DNA of 64,000 bases from an uncultured Bacteroidota bacterium (GTDB lineage Bacteria; Bacteroidota; Bacteroidia; Flavobacteriales; Flavobacteriaceae). Positions 30,130 to 39,159 of the stretch are shown here, in pieces. The translations under genes and the position numbers were made by a program. The notes below the pieces were generated by a model that searched no databases, was not told where the DNA came from, and worked only from the letters and a program-made list of their open reading frames with translations. The stretch spans positions 1-64,000 of the forward strand of contig CACIXU010000003.1 in assembly GCA_902590705.1 (NCBI GenBank), read 5' to 3'. The first letter of the stretch is position 1, and the number at the start of each line of letters is the position of its first letter.

Positions 30130-31400
30130 ATATACCTCTTGCCGAAAGAATGCGACCAAAAAGCCTAGAAGAATATCTAGGTCAACAACATTTAATAGGA
30201 TCTAAAGGAGCCTTAACCCCAATGTTAAAAAGCGGTAACCTACCTTCAATGATTTTGTGGGGACCACCTGGAACTGGAAAAACTACACTAGCTAGACTCT
30301 TAGCAGCTCAAAAAGAAAGACCATTTTATCAACTTTCTGCAATTAATTCAGGTGTAAAAGATATAAGAGAAATTCTACAAAAAGCTGAACACAGTGGAGG
30401 ATTATTCACCAATAAAAGCCCACTATTGTTTATAGATGAAATACATCGATTTAGTAAGTCTCAACAAGACTCACTTTTAGGAGCAGTTGAAAAAGGGAGT
30501 ATTACACTTATTGGGGCAACAACAGAAAATCCAAGCTTTGAAGTTATAAACGCACTGCTTTCAAGATGTCAGGTTTACACCTTAAATCCTCTTGATAAAA
30601 ATCAGTTGCGAGAGTTATTGGACAATACATTAAATAATGACCCTGAAGTTTCTTCAAAAAAAATTGACCTCCTAGAGGATGATGCTTTAATTAAAATTTC
30701 TGGTGGTGATGCCCGAAAGCTTTTATCTGCTCTGGAGCTTGTTATAAATAGTTCTGCTGAGCCTATTAGAATTAACAATAATATTGTTTTTGATAAAGTA
30801 CAAACTCAGATGGCTCTTTTTGATAAGGATGGGGATTTACACTATGATATCATTTCTGCTTTTACAAAATCCATTAGAGGAAGCGACCCTAATGCCTCAG
30901 TATATTGGCTAGCAAGGATGATTGAGGGTGGTGAAGAAGTAAAGTTTATAGCCAGAAGGATGCTTATACTAGCTGCTGAGGATATTGGAAATGCTAATCC
31001 AAATGCACTGGTGCTAGCAAATAGCACTTTTCAAGCAGTGAATGTTTTAGGGTTCCCAGAGGCTAGAATTCCATTGAGCCAATGTGCCATTTATTTGGCT
31101 TGTTCCGAAAAGAGCAACGCTTCTTATAAAGCAATTGATAGTGCTCTAGAATTGGTTAAAGAAACTGGCAACTTAGCTGTGCCATTAGATCTTCGCAATG
31201 CTCCAACTGAATTATTGAAAGAGTTGGGTCATGGAAAGAATTACCAATATGCACACAGTCATGAAAATAATTTTACTAAAATGGAATTTTTACCCAATGA
31301 GATTAAGGGGCATAGAATATTTGAACCTGGAGATAATTCAAAAGAATTACAAATGAGAAAATTCCTGAAAGCCAATTGGAAAGAAAAATATGGATATTAG
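30126..31400 (+). CDS. rarA: Replication-associated recombination protein A (AAA+ ATPase)
   Basis: Clamp-loader-like ATPase acting at stalled replication forks. It is 424 residues long. The N-terminus PLAERMRPKSLEEYLGQQHL is typical of RarA/MgsA. Walker A is GPPGTGKTTLARLL (about 46-59), Walker B is LLFIDEIHRFSKSQQD (about 101-116) and sensor 1 is GATTENPSFEV. The C-terminal MgsA domain includes RMIEGGEEVKFIARRMLILA. It overlaps rlmB by 4 bp at its start and converges on trkH with a 4-bp overlap. Confidence 0.97.
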   Translation: MNIPLAERMRPKSLEEYLGQQHLIGSKGALTPMLKSGNLPSMILWGPPGTGKTTLARLLAAQKERPFYQLSAINSGVKDIREILQKAEHSGGLFTNKSPLLFIDEIHRFSKSQQDSLLGAVEKGSITLIGATTENPSFEVINALLSRCQVYTLNPLDKNQLRELLDNTLNNDPEVSSKKIDLLEDDALIKISGGDARKLLSALELVINSSAEPIRINNNIVFDKVQTQMALFDKDGDLHYDIISAFTKSIRGSDPNASVYWLARMIEGGEEVKFIARRMLILAAEDIGNANPNALVLANSTFQAVNVLGFPEARIPLSQCAIYLACSEKSNASYKAIDSALELVKETGNLAVPLDLRNAPTELLKELGHGKNYQYAHSHENNFTKMEFLPNEIKGHRIFEPGDNSKELQMRKFLKANWKEKYGY

Positions 31401-32893
31401 TTTTTTTTCCAAAAATATGGTGTAAGTAAGATCAGCACGGTGAACAACTCTAAACGTCCCATTAACATTAGAAATGAAGACCAAAGTTTACCCACTTGTG
31501 GCAATTGACTAAAATTACTAGCAGGACCAAAATCTCCAATTGCTGGGCCTACATTTCCAAGTGATGATGCAGCTACACCTATTGCAGACTCGAAATCTAA
31601 GCCCATAAATCCAAAAACCAAGCTACCTATAATAAATGATAGCATATATAGTATAAAGAATCCAAGAATATTTCCGATAATTTCCTGACTGATAACTTTT
31701 CCATTGAACCGAGGTTGAATTATTGCGTTTGGATGAAGAGCTCTTTTAAATTCAAGGACTCCACTCTTAATCATTAGTAAATGTCTTACAACCTTAATAC
31801 CCCCTGAGGTACTTCCTGCTGATCCACCCAAAAACATAAGACCAAAAAAGAAAACTGTTAAAAAAGAATTCCATGAAGTATAATCGGCTGTTACAAACCC
31901 TGTAGTGGTAACAATCGCCAATACCTGGAAAACTGAGTGTCTAAGACTGCTCTCTATTTTACCAAATACCTGAGGGTGATGGAAAGAATCAGAGTCTAAA
32001 TCTACCTGAGTTATCAAAACGCTAAAAACAATAATTGAGAATACAAAAATAAATTTTGCGAAAGTCAAAAACTCATTGTCTTCAAAAATCTTCTGAATTT
32101 TACCGGTGAAAGCAAAATAGCTCAAAACGAAGTTTGTTCCAGCTAGGAACATAAAAATAATTATTATGTAATGAACCCATGGTAGATGGTTCCAATGGGC
32201 TAAACTATTATTCTTAGTAGAAAAACCTCCCGAGGCCATTGTACTCATTGAATGATTCACAGCGTCAAAAAGTGACATTCCAGCCAGATACAAAAGCAAT
32301 GTCTCAACTATAGTGTAAGCGACATAAATAAACCAAAGTCTTTTTGCAGTATCAGTTATTCTCGGGTGGAGTTTGTCACTGTTAGGACCTGGAGCCTCCG
32401 CTGAAAATAACTGCATACCTCCAATACCCAAAAGAGGAAGAATTGCAATCGCCAAAACAATTATACCCATACCTCCAATCCAATGCATCATACTTCTCCA
32501 AAATAAAACTCCTGCAGGAAGCGATTCGATATCTGTTAATATAGTTGAGCCGGTCGCTGTATATCCAGACATGGTTTCAAAAAAAGCATCATAAACTGAG
32601 TCAATCGAACCCGTAGTCAAGAAAGGTAACATTCCTGTTACCGCCATTAATAGCCAACCAATTGTAACAATAAGATAACCTTCTCTTTTTTGGATATTTG
32701 TATGGTGATTTCTAAAAACAAGCACCATGGAGGCACCCATTCCCATTACAATAAAAGCACATAATGTAATTTCAGAAGAAACTCCATCCTTCATTAATAA
32801 GCTTATTAAGGCAGCAAGAAGCATCAATCCGCCATTAAAGGCTAGAAGAATTCCGATCACATATAAAATTATCTTTAGGTTAAATTTGAACAT
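31397..32893 (-). CDS. trkH: TrkH-family potassium uptake protein
   Basis: Membrane subunit of a low-affinity K+ uptake system. It is 498 residues long, with many hydrophobic helices and four pore-loop motifs of the SKT fold: SGYTATGSTIL (about 110), MSTMASGGFSTKNN (about 216), VTTTGFVTADY (about 320) and SLGNVGPAIGDFGP (about 443). It is 7 bp downstream of trkA on the same strand, forming a two-gene potassium operon. Confidence 0.96.
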   Translation of the reverse strand: MFKFNLKIILYVIGILLAFNGGLMLLAALISLLMKDGVSSEITLCAFIVMGMGASMVLVFRNHHTNIQKREGYLIVTIGWLLMAVTGMLPFLTTGSIDSVYDAFFETMSGYTATGSTILTDIESLPAGVLFWRSMMHWIGGMGIIVLAIAILPLLGIGGMQLFSAEAPGPNSDKLHPRITDTAKRLWFIYVAYTIVETLLLYLAGMSLFDAVNHSMSTMASGGFSTKNNSLAHWNHLPWVHYIIIIFMFLAGTNFVLSYFAFTGKIQKIFEDNEFLTFAKFIFVFSIIVFSVLITQVDLDSDSFHHPQVFGKIESSLRHSVFQVLAIVTTTGFVTADYTSWNSFLTVFFFGLMFLGGSAGSTSGGIKVVRHLLMIKSGVLEFKRALHPNAIIQPRFNGKVISQEIIGNILGFFILYMLSFIIGSLVFGFMGLDFESAIGVAASSLGNVGPAIGDFGPASNFSQLPQVGKLWSSFLMLMGRLELFTVLILLTPYFWKKN

Positions 32894-32900
32894 TTTAGTG

Positions 32901-34250
32901 TTATAAAAACAAACCCTCTACACGCTTAATTGCTCTAGGTAAAGCACAAACTACTACTCGATCTCCAGGAAGAATACGGTAATCCCCTAATGCAATTATT
33001 CCTTTATTGTCTTTTATTACACCACCGATAGTAGCTCGCCTAGGGAAATCTAAATCCTTTATTTTACAATTAGCAACTTTAGAATCTGACTTGACGACAA
33101 ATTCTAAAATCTCTGCATTTAGGTTATTCAATGTAGTCATATCAACAACTTCTCCTCTTCTTATGTAACGAAAAATAGTATTTGCGGTCAATAATTTCTT
33201 ATTAATTAATGTATCAATTCCAATTGCTTGAGACAAATGAAAATAGTCCATATTTTCTACTAAAGCAATTGTTTTTTGAACACCTTTTGAGCTTGCCATC
33301 AGACATGACATTATGTTGGTTTCAGAATTTTCAGTGACTGATATAAAAGCATCCATAGACTCTATCGCCTCTTCATCTAATAACTCAGAACTTCTGCCGT
33401 CTCCATGTATAACCATTACATCAGGCATAAGCTCATCAATTTCCATGGCCTTAAGTTTATTTTGTTCTAATAAAATAACTCGAAATTTTTTTTCGCAAAG
33501 TTCTTTGGCAGTATTGATTCCTATTTTACTACCACCTAAAATCATGACATTCTTTATTGGCTTATTACTTTTTCCTGATAGTTTTTGGATTTCTTCAACC
33601 CCCTCCTCGAGTGTAATAAAAAAAACAGTATCCCCCTCCTCAAAAATGGTATCACCTCTGGGGATCATAGTAAATTGAGTTCCTTTTCTTTGAATTGCAA
33701 TAGGCATAAAATGAACATCGGAAAAAACAGAAGCAGCCTCTTTAATTGTCTTTCCTATAAAAGGTACGTTGGCTCCTAATTTGGTACCAATCATTGTAAG
33801 CGCGCCGTCTTCAAACTCATAACTATTACTAAAGGCAGACTGATCAAGAAGCTGAAGAATTTCGGACGCAGCAAGGTCTTCAGGAGAAATTAATTCGTCA
33901 ACACCGATGTCAACAAAACTAATGTTTTCATCAGCATTTATAAATTCAGCATTAGAAATTCTAGCAATGGTTTTTTGAGAGCCTAACTGCTTCGCTAGTA
34001 TACAAACGGTTATATTTACGGACTCAGAGGCGGTTACTGCAATAAATAAGTCGGATTCAGCTACATCAGATTCTTTAAGTAATGCCAAAGAAGAGGCATT
34101 GCCTCTAAGGGTTTTAATATCAAGGTGACCTTCTGCATAGTTCAATCGATCTCTGTCGATATCAATTAAAGTAATGTCAAGAGATTCATAAGAAAGAAGC
34201 TTTGCCAAATGAAAACCTACTTCCCCAGCTCCTGCAATAATTATTTTCAT
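32901..34250 (-). CDS. trkA: Trk system potassium regulatory protein TrkA
   Basis: Cytoplasmic NAD(H)/nucleotide-binding gating subunit for TrkH. The 449-residue protein is a tandem duplication. The first RCK unit has a Rossmann motif IIAGAGEVGFHLAKLL at residues 3-18, and the second has MILGGSKIGINTAKEL near 233-248, each followed by a TrkA-C domain. It is the promoter-proximal gene of trkA-trkH and is divergent from menG across a 100-bp gap. Confidence 0.96.
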   Translation of the reverse strand: MKIIIAGAGEVGFHLAKLLSYESLDITLIDIDRDRLNYAEGHLDIKTLRGNASSLALLKESDVAESDLFIAVTASESVNITVCILAKQLGSQKTIARISNAEFINADENISFVDIGVDELISPEDLAASEILQLLDQSAFSNSYEFEDGALTMIGTKLGANVPFIGKTIKEAASVFSDVHFMPIAIQRKGTQFTMIPRGDTIFEEGDTVFFITLEEGVEEIQKLSGKSNKPIKNVMILGGSKIGINTAKELCEKKFRVILLEQNKLKAMEIDELMPDVMVIHGDGRSSELLDEEAIESMDAFISVTENSETNIMSCLMASSKGVQKTIALVENMDYFHLSQAIGIDTLINKKLLTANTIFRYIRRGEVVDMTTLNNLNAEILEFVVKSDSKVANCKIKDLDFPRRATIGGVIKDNKGIIALGDYRILPGDRVVVCALPRAIKRVEGLFL

Positions 34251-34339
34251 AAGTCAAGTTCGAAAACTTATTACGAATATACAAAATCCTTCGATCGAGG
34301 TTTTTTATTTTATTTAAATCACTTGGTCAACATTTGTTT

Positions 34340-34347
34340 TATCTTTG
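34340..34347 (+). promoter_or_regulatory. -7 element almost abutting the menG/ubiE start
   Basis: TATCTTTG matches TAnnTTTG exactly and ends three bases before the ATG at 34351. No TTG lies at the usual 17-23 bp upstream (the nearest TTG gives 14 bp). If used, the transcript would start at or very near the AUG. Confidence 0.5.
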
Positions 34348-34350
34348 AAT

Positions 34351-35088
34351 ATGGCTGAAAAACAAGTGGTTCCCTATCAAGAAAAAATAAATAGTAAAAA
34401 AACTCAAATTCGCAAGATGTTTGACAAAATATCATCGAATTACGACGTTTTAAACAGAATTATTTCTGGGGGGATAGATATATTATGGCGAAAAAAAGTT
34501 GTTTCACTATTGATACCAGAAAAGCCAAAAAAAATTCTTGATGTAGCTACAGGCACTGGAGATTTAGCGATAGAATTGATTAAGACAAATGCTAATGAAA
34601 TTATTGGAGTAGATATTTCTGAAGGAATGCTTAAAATAGGTATTAATAAAGTAAAAAATCGAAAGCTTAATAATACGATAAGTATGGAAATTGCTGATAG
34701 CGAGAAATTATGTTATCCAGACAACTATTTTGATGCAGCTACAGTTGCCTTTGGGGTAAGGAATTTTGAAAACCTTGACAAAGGTCTGTCAGAAATCCGA
34801 AGAGTGCTAAGAACGGGGGGTAATTTAGTTATATTGGAAACTGCTGTTCCCCAAAGATTTCTCGTTCGACAATTATATAATTTTTATACCAGTAAGATCA
34901 TGCCTTTATTAGGATTAATATTCGCTAAGGATATTTCTGCCTATCGTTATCTTTCTAATTCAGCAGCTGCGTTTCCATTTGGGACAGCTTTTAACAATAT
35001 TTTAATAAAAAATGGGTTTATAAAGGTGAAGAATCTACCTCAAACCTTAGGGGTAGCATCAATTTATTGTGCAAAAAAACCTGACTAA
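34351..35088 (+). CDS. menG: Demethylmenaquinone methyltransferase (UbiE/MenG)
   Basis: SAM-dependent methyltransferase for the last step of menaquinone synthesis, the usual respiratory quinone of flavobacteria. I use the ATG at 34351 (MAEKQVVPY, 245 residues) over a TTG six bases upstream. UbiE signatures: MFDKISSNYDVLNRIISGGI (about 24-43), SAM motif I LDVATGTGDLAIELI (about 65) and RRVLRTGGNLVILE near 150. Its 3' end overlaps porT by 20 bases, an arrangement known from other Bacteroidota. Confidence 0.95.
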   Translation: MAEKQVVPYQEKINSKKTQIRKMFDKISSNYDVLNRIISGGIDILWRKKVVSLLIPEKPKKILDVATGTGDLAIELIKTNANEIIGVDISEGMLKIGINKVKNRKLNNTISMEIADSEKLCYPDNYFDAATVAFGVRNFENLDKGLSEIRRVLRTGGNLVILETAVPQRFLVRQLYNFYTSKIMPLLGLIFAKDISAYRYLSNSAAAFPFGTAFNNILIKNGFIKVKNLPQTLGVASIYCAKKPD

Positions 35089-35812
35089 CATAAAAGCTTC
35101 TATATTTCTCCTTATTCTACTGAATGGATTAAATTCTACTTTCGCCCAATATCCAACCGTAAGAGAGAGGGTTATGAATCTTCCTAATTTTGACGACCGT
35201 TTTCTTCACTATGGTTACTTTATAGGAATTAACTCCTATGATTTTAAATTTGAATATGAAAAGAATTATTACTGGAATAAGAATAAAGATGTTGAAGTAA
35301 TTTCAAATACTGGTTTTAATGTTGGACTTGTTGGTGATTTGAGAATCAACAAGTTTATTAATTTAAGATTAGAACCTGGTTTATATTACTCTAAAAGAGA
35401 TTTGATTTATCCAGAATTTTCTCAATTCAATAACAAGGATGACCGATATAGGGAAGTCAAATCTACTTATATTCATTTACCTCTTTTGATAAAAATAAGC
35501 GCTGAAAGGATAAATAATTTTAGACCTTTTATTCTAGCAGGCTTATCAACTGATTTTAATTTATCGAGTAATCATAAAAATACTGACGATAACTTTAGTA
35601 ATGTGTTTAGAACACAAAAACAAAATATTAATTATGAGTTAGGTCTGGGATTTGACTTTTACTTATTCTATTTTAAGTTTTCTCCATCTGTAAGAGGAAT
35701 TTTTTCACTTCAAAACGAAATAATTCCTGATAATACTGAAGGCAGTCCATGGACGGGCCATATCTCAAAAATGTTTAGTAGAGGATTTGCTATTAACTTT
35801 ACATTTGAATGA
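35069..35812 (+). CDS. porT: PorT-family outer membrane protein, type IX secretion/gliding
   Basis: PorT (SprT) is an outer-membrane beta-barrel needed for the Bacteroidota type IX secretion system. The 247-residue protein starts at a GTG inside menG, with signal peptide ending NSTFA before Gln. Family features are the short DFDDRFLHYGYF-like segment after the signal (NFDDRFLHYGYFIGIN, about 46-61), RLEPGLYYSKRDL, and STYIHLPLLIKIS near 130, then a C-terminal beta strand ending AINFTFE. The family and the menG-porT order are recognised from other flavobacteria. It implies that type IX secretion is used, although no other T9SS gene is in view. Confidence 0.88.
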   Translation: MQKNLTNIKASIFLLILLNGLNSTFAQYPTVRERVMNLPNFDDRFLHYGYFIGINSYDFKFEYEKNYYWNKNKDVEVISNTGFNVGLVGDLRINKFINLRLEPGLYYSKRDLIYPEFSQFNNKDDRYREVKSTYIHLPLLIKISAERINNFRPFILAGLSTDFNLSSNHKNTDDNFSNVFRTQKQNINYELGLGFDFYLFYFKFSPSVRGIFSLQNEIIPDNTEGSPWTGHISKMFSRGFAINFTFE

Positions 35813-35815
35813 GTA

Positions 35816-36532
35816 TTAAGGTCTAAAAACTTCTCCTAATAGAATAGCAGTAGCTGTAGCAACATTTAAACTATCTGCTTTAGTACCCCCCCCTTTGGAA
35901 TTAATGGTGACGTATTGATCTATTTCTTTAAGAACCTGAGGACTAATTCCATGAGATTCACTACCTAAAACTAAAATTCCTTTTTTATTATATAAATTAT
36001 CATAGTGGCTTATACCATTAAGTGTGGCGCCATAAACAGTCAATGTGCTTTTGGACAAAAAAGTACTCAGGTCAATATAGTGGCACTTAACTCTCGCTAT
36101 CGATCCCATAGAAGACTGAACTACTTTTGAATTATAACAGTCCACAGTATCTGGACTGCAGAAGATATCATTGATTCCAAACCAATCACACAAACGAATA
36201 ATTGTACCTAGATTTCCTGGATCAGAAACTGAATCCAAAGCTAATGAAAATGATTCTGTATTAAAACGATTTGAAGATTTAGGTATTTTGAAAACACCAA
36301 TAATACTACTAGCATTTGTGAGTTGCGAAACTTTGTTCAAGGTAGATTTATCGATTAATTTAAAGGGAGCAAAGTCTATTGGTTTTGATGAATAAATAAT
36401 TTCAAATGCATGCCCCTCCTGAATTAATTCCTTAACAATTTTTAAACCCTCAGCAATGAATAGACCGAATTTAGATCGGTATTTTTTTTCACTCAGTAGG
36501 CGAATTTTTTTTTGTTCATTTTTGCTTAACAT
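35816..36532 (-). CDS. TrmH-family RNA 2'-O-methyltransferase
   Basis: SPOUT-fold methyltransferase of tRNA or rRNA, exact target unknown. It is 238 residues long. An N-terminal L30e-like substrate domain (KIRLLSEKKYRSKFGLFIAE) precedes the knot: DSVSDPGNLGTIIRLCDWFG (about 109-128), LVLGSESHGIS near 190 and GGGTKADSLNVATATAILLG near 213-232. It is distinct from RlmB at 29.4 kb. Its 5' end overlaps the TamL promoter region, and its stop is 3 bp from the porT stop. Confidence 0.92.
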   Translation of the reverse strand: MLSKNEQKKIRLLSEKKYRSKFGLFIAEGLKIVKELIQEGHAFEIIYSSKPIDFAPFKLIDKSTLNKVSQLTNASSIIGVFKIPKSSNRFNTESFSLALDSVSDPGNLGTIIRLCDWFGINDIFCSPDTVDCYNSKVVQSSMGSIARVKCHYIDLSTFLSKSTLTVYGATLNGISHYDNLYNKKGILVLGSESHGISPQVLKEIDQYVTINSKGGGTKADSLNVATATAILLGEVFRP

Positions 36533-36550
36533 CCAAAAAATGTAATTTTG
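36521..36550 (+). promoter_or_regulatory. tamL promoter, inside the 5' end of the divergent trmH-like gene
   Basis: TTTG (36521-36524), 18-bp spacer, TAATTTTG (36543-36550), an exact match. The ATG is at 36565. The -33 element lies within the first codons of the minus-strand methyltransferase gene, so the divergent promoters must overlap. Confidence 0.7.
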
Positions 36551-36564
36551 TTTTATATTCCTTT

Positions 36565-39117
36565 ATGGCCCAACCTAACCTTTCAAAGTTAACTATTCTA
36601 TTTATTTTCATAATATCAGTAAAGTCATGTAAGAGTATTAAGGAGATAGCAGGGGATAAATATTTACTCGAAAGTAATATCATTTTAAAAAATAATGAAG
36701 AATTAATCAACGATCCTGTAAAATTTATTGCCATAGATAAACCTAACAAAAAAACTTTGGGAATTCCATTCAAGCTATACCTGCATGAAATGGCTGTTGA
36801 AAAGCCAGATTCTCTTTTTGAAGAATGGCTGGGTAGAAAGTCTAAACGTAAAAAACTTTTAAATGATTTACTCTCGACAAAACAAGTCAATGAGATTAAA
36901 AGGTATAAATTAAATTTTAATAATTGGCTTAAAAGAAATGGGGAGGCACCAGTATTTGTTGATAGCTCTACCATAGTAAAAAATATCCAACGATTTGAGC
37001 AATATTATAAAAACAAAGGTTACTTTAATACGAAAGTGGAAGTGAAAAAAGTGTTTTCACCTTCACAAAAGGGAATGGTAAAATATTATATTCAAACTCG
37101 TGATCAATTTACAATTGATAGTATTCGGAAAGAAATTAATTCTCCTGTAATTGATTCTCTTTACAATTTATCTTTAAGTAATCGACTAATTAACAAAGGT
37201 GATCCTTTCGAAATCGATAGATTTGAAGCAGAGCGAAATCGGTTAATCAGCTATTTTAGAAATAATGGAGTTTATAATTTCCAGCAAAATAATATTCAAT
37301 TTATTGCTGCAATTGACAGTGGTGGAGTAGATACAAAGATTCCTGTTGTAGTGGAAATCTCTAACCTTCAAAAGAGGGAAAATGATTCATTGAAAAACAT
37401 TCAATATAAAATTCATAATGTAAAAAAAATAAATCTATATATAGATAATGCAGGTCAATTAGGGCAACTTTCGCCCTTCACAGATAGCTTAACTTATGAA
37501 AACCTTAATATACTATATAAAGGGAAATTAAAATACAAGCCAAAAGCTCTTGAAGAAGTTATTTTCATTGAAAAAGACAAACCTTATAGTGATTTTTCCA
37601 GAGTGCTAACTTATCGCTATATTTCGAATCTTAGAAATTTCAAGTACCCAAGTATTACTTTTAAACCCGTGGGTAATACTTCAGACTTAGAAGCAAATAT
37701 TTTTTTAAGTCCTAAAGAAAGGTTTTCAATGGGATTTGATTTGGATTTTTCACATTCAAATATTCAAGATTTTGGGTTTTCTTTAGGAAGTTCTTTTGAA
37801 ATTAGAAATATTTTTCGAGGTGCTGAGATTTTAGAAGTCGGTTTAAAAAATACACTAGGATCTTCTAGTGATATTACATCTTATGATAATCAATTATTTA
37901 ATCTTTACGAGTTAGGGGCCGATACCAGTTTGAGATTTCCAAGAATCATGTTCCCTTTTAATTTAGATAGGTTAATACCAAAAACCATGAATCCCTCTAC
38001 ATCAATTAATTTTAATGCAACACTTCAGCAAAATATCGGACTTGATAAACAGTATTTTGGGGCAAGCTACCAACTTAACTGGGAACCAAATAATTTTTCA
38101 AAACTGAACTGGAAAATAGTTGATCTTGAGTTTATTAACAATCAAAATATCAATAATTATTTTAATGTTTATCGAAATTCTTATGATAGATTGAATGAGA
38201 TTGCAAAACTATTCAATTCAAATCCTGATCACTTCAACTCTATGGGAAATTTAATTGTTCCAGAGGGTGCAAATAATTTTATTTCTGATGTTTTGGAAAA
38301 CAAAACCTCAATAATCACAGAAAATAATGCCTACCAAAATGTTAATTTAGTTAAAGAAAGGCAAAATAGACTGACTACTAATAACTTAATCTTTGGATCC
38401 TCTTTCGGAGTCTATTACAACAGTCAGAAAAACTTATTGGATGAAACATTTTTCCAAATTCAATGGAAATTAACTCTCATTGGCTCTTTATTAAATGAAA
38501 TTCTAAAGTCCTCTAAAACTAAGAAGAATGAAAATGGTCAATATGAAATAGCAGGCGTTACACCCTCTCAGTACGTAAAGACTGAAATTAATTTGATTAA
38601 ACACTGGCAAGTCTCCCAAAGAACAGTACTCGCTTTCAGAGCATTCAGTGGCATTGCCATACCATTTGGAAATGCAAATAGTATTCCATTTACCAGATCA
38701 TATTTTTCAGGAGGCTCAAATGATATTAGGGGTTGGAAAGCATATAAACTCGGGCCTGGAAGTAGTAATAATTTGAACGAATTTAATGAAGCAAATTTTA
38801 AATTAACATTAAATCTTGAATATCGTTTTCCTTTTTCAAGCAAGATAAATGGCGCCTTTTTTTTAGATGCAGGCAATATTTGGAATATTCTTGATAATAT
38901 AAATGATCCTGCATATAGATTCGATGGTTTTAAGGACCTGAACGAAATTGCTATCGCATCTGGTTTAGGTCTTAGATATGATTTTGATTTTTTTGTATTT
39001 AGATTAGACACTGGATTTAAAACTTATAATCCAGCCTTACCAATGACCTCCAGATGGCAAACAAAATTTAGATTAAATGAGGCAGTTTTTAATATTGGAA
39101 TAAATTATCCATTTTAA
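36565..39117 (+). CDS. tamL: BamA/TamA-family outer membrane assembly lipoprotein (TamL-like)
   Basis: Omp85-superfamily protein that assembles outer-membrane proteins or builds the envelope. Its 850 residues begin with a lipoprotein-type signal (LFIFIISVKSC, Cys about 22), the mark of the Bacteroidota TamL variant. POTRA-like repeats follow (about 120-360, for example NIQRFEQYYKNKGYFNTKVE), then a surface-antigen barrel (about 390-850). SYFSGGSNDIRGWKAYKLGPG near 708, split by RGW, corresponds to the conserved loop-6 VRGF/Y-type motif. The partner TamB is not in the window. It is followed by fbaA, a common flavobacterial order. Confidence 0.88.
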   Translation: MAQPNLSKLTILFIFIISVKSCKSIKEIAGDKYLLESNIILKNNEELINDPVKFIAIDKPNKKTLGIPFKLYLHEMAVEKPDSLFEEWLGRKSKRKKLLNDLLSTKQVNEIKRYKLNFNNWLKRNGEAPVFVDSSTIVKNIQRFEQYYKNKGYFNTKVEVKKVFSPSQKGMVKYYIQTRDQFTIDSIRKEINSPVIDSLYNLSLSNRLINKGDPFEIDRFEAERNRLISYFRNNGVYNFQQNNIQFIAAIDSGGVDTKIPVVVEISNLQKRENDSLKNIQYKIHNVKKINLYIDNAGQLGQLSPFTDSLTYENLNILYKGKLKYKPKALEEVIFIEKDKPYSDFSRVLTYRYISNLRNFKYPSITFKPVGNTSDLEANIFLSPKERFSMGFDLDFSHSNIQDFGFSLGSSFEIRNIFRGAEILEVGLKNTLGSSSDITSYDNQLFNLYELGADTSLRFPRIMFPFNLDRLIPKTMNPSTSINFNATLQQNIGLDKQYFGASYQLNWEPNNFSKLNWKIVDLEFINNQNINNYFNVYRNSYDRLNEIAKLFNSNPDHFNSMGNLIVPEGANNFISDVLENKTSIITENNAYQNVNLVKERQNRLTTNNLIFGSSFGVYYNSQKNLLDETFFQIQWKLTLIGSLLNEILKSSKTKKNENGQYEIAGVTPSQYVKTEINLIKHWQVSQRTVLAFRAFSGIAIPFGNANSIPFTRSYFSGGSNDIRGWKAYKLGPGSSNNLNEFNEANFKLTLNLEYRFPFSSKINGAFFLDAGNIWNILDNINDPAYRFDGFKDLNEIAIASGLGLRYDFDFFVFRLDTGFKTYNPALPMTSRWQTKFRLNEAVFNIGINYPF

Positions 39118-39132
39118 ACTGAAAAAGTTTGA

Positions 39133-39140
39133 TATTTTTG
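39133..39140 (+). promoter_or_regulatory. -7 element upstream of fbaA
   Basis: TATTTTTG fits TAnnTTTG and lies 19 bp before the fbaA ATG. No TTG is seen at the proper upstream distance. Confidence 0.4.
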
Positions 39141-39159
39141 TTTAGTAAACCTAATATAA

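Noticed and set aside
36516-36974. 152-codon minus-strand frame
   Set aside because: Antisense to the start of tamL, with serine/leucine-rich composition typical of a shadow frame.
38568-39011. 147-codon minus-strand frame
   Set aside because: Antisense to the tamL barrel; no recognisable domain.
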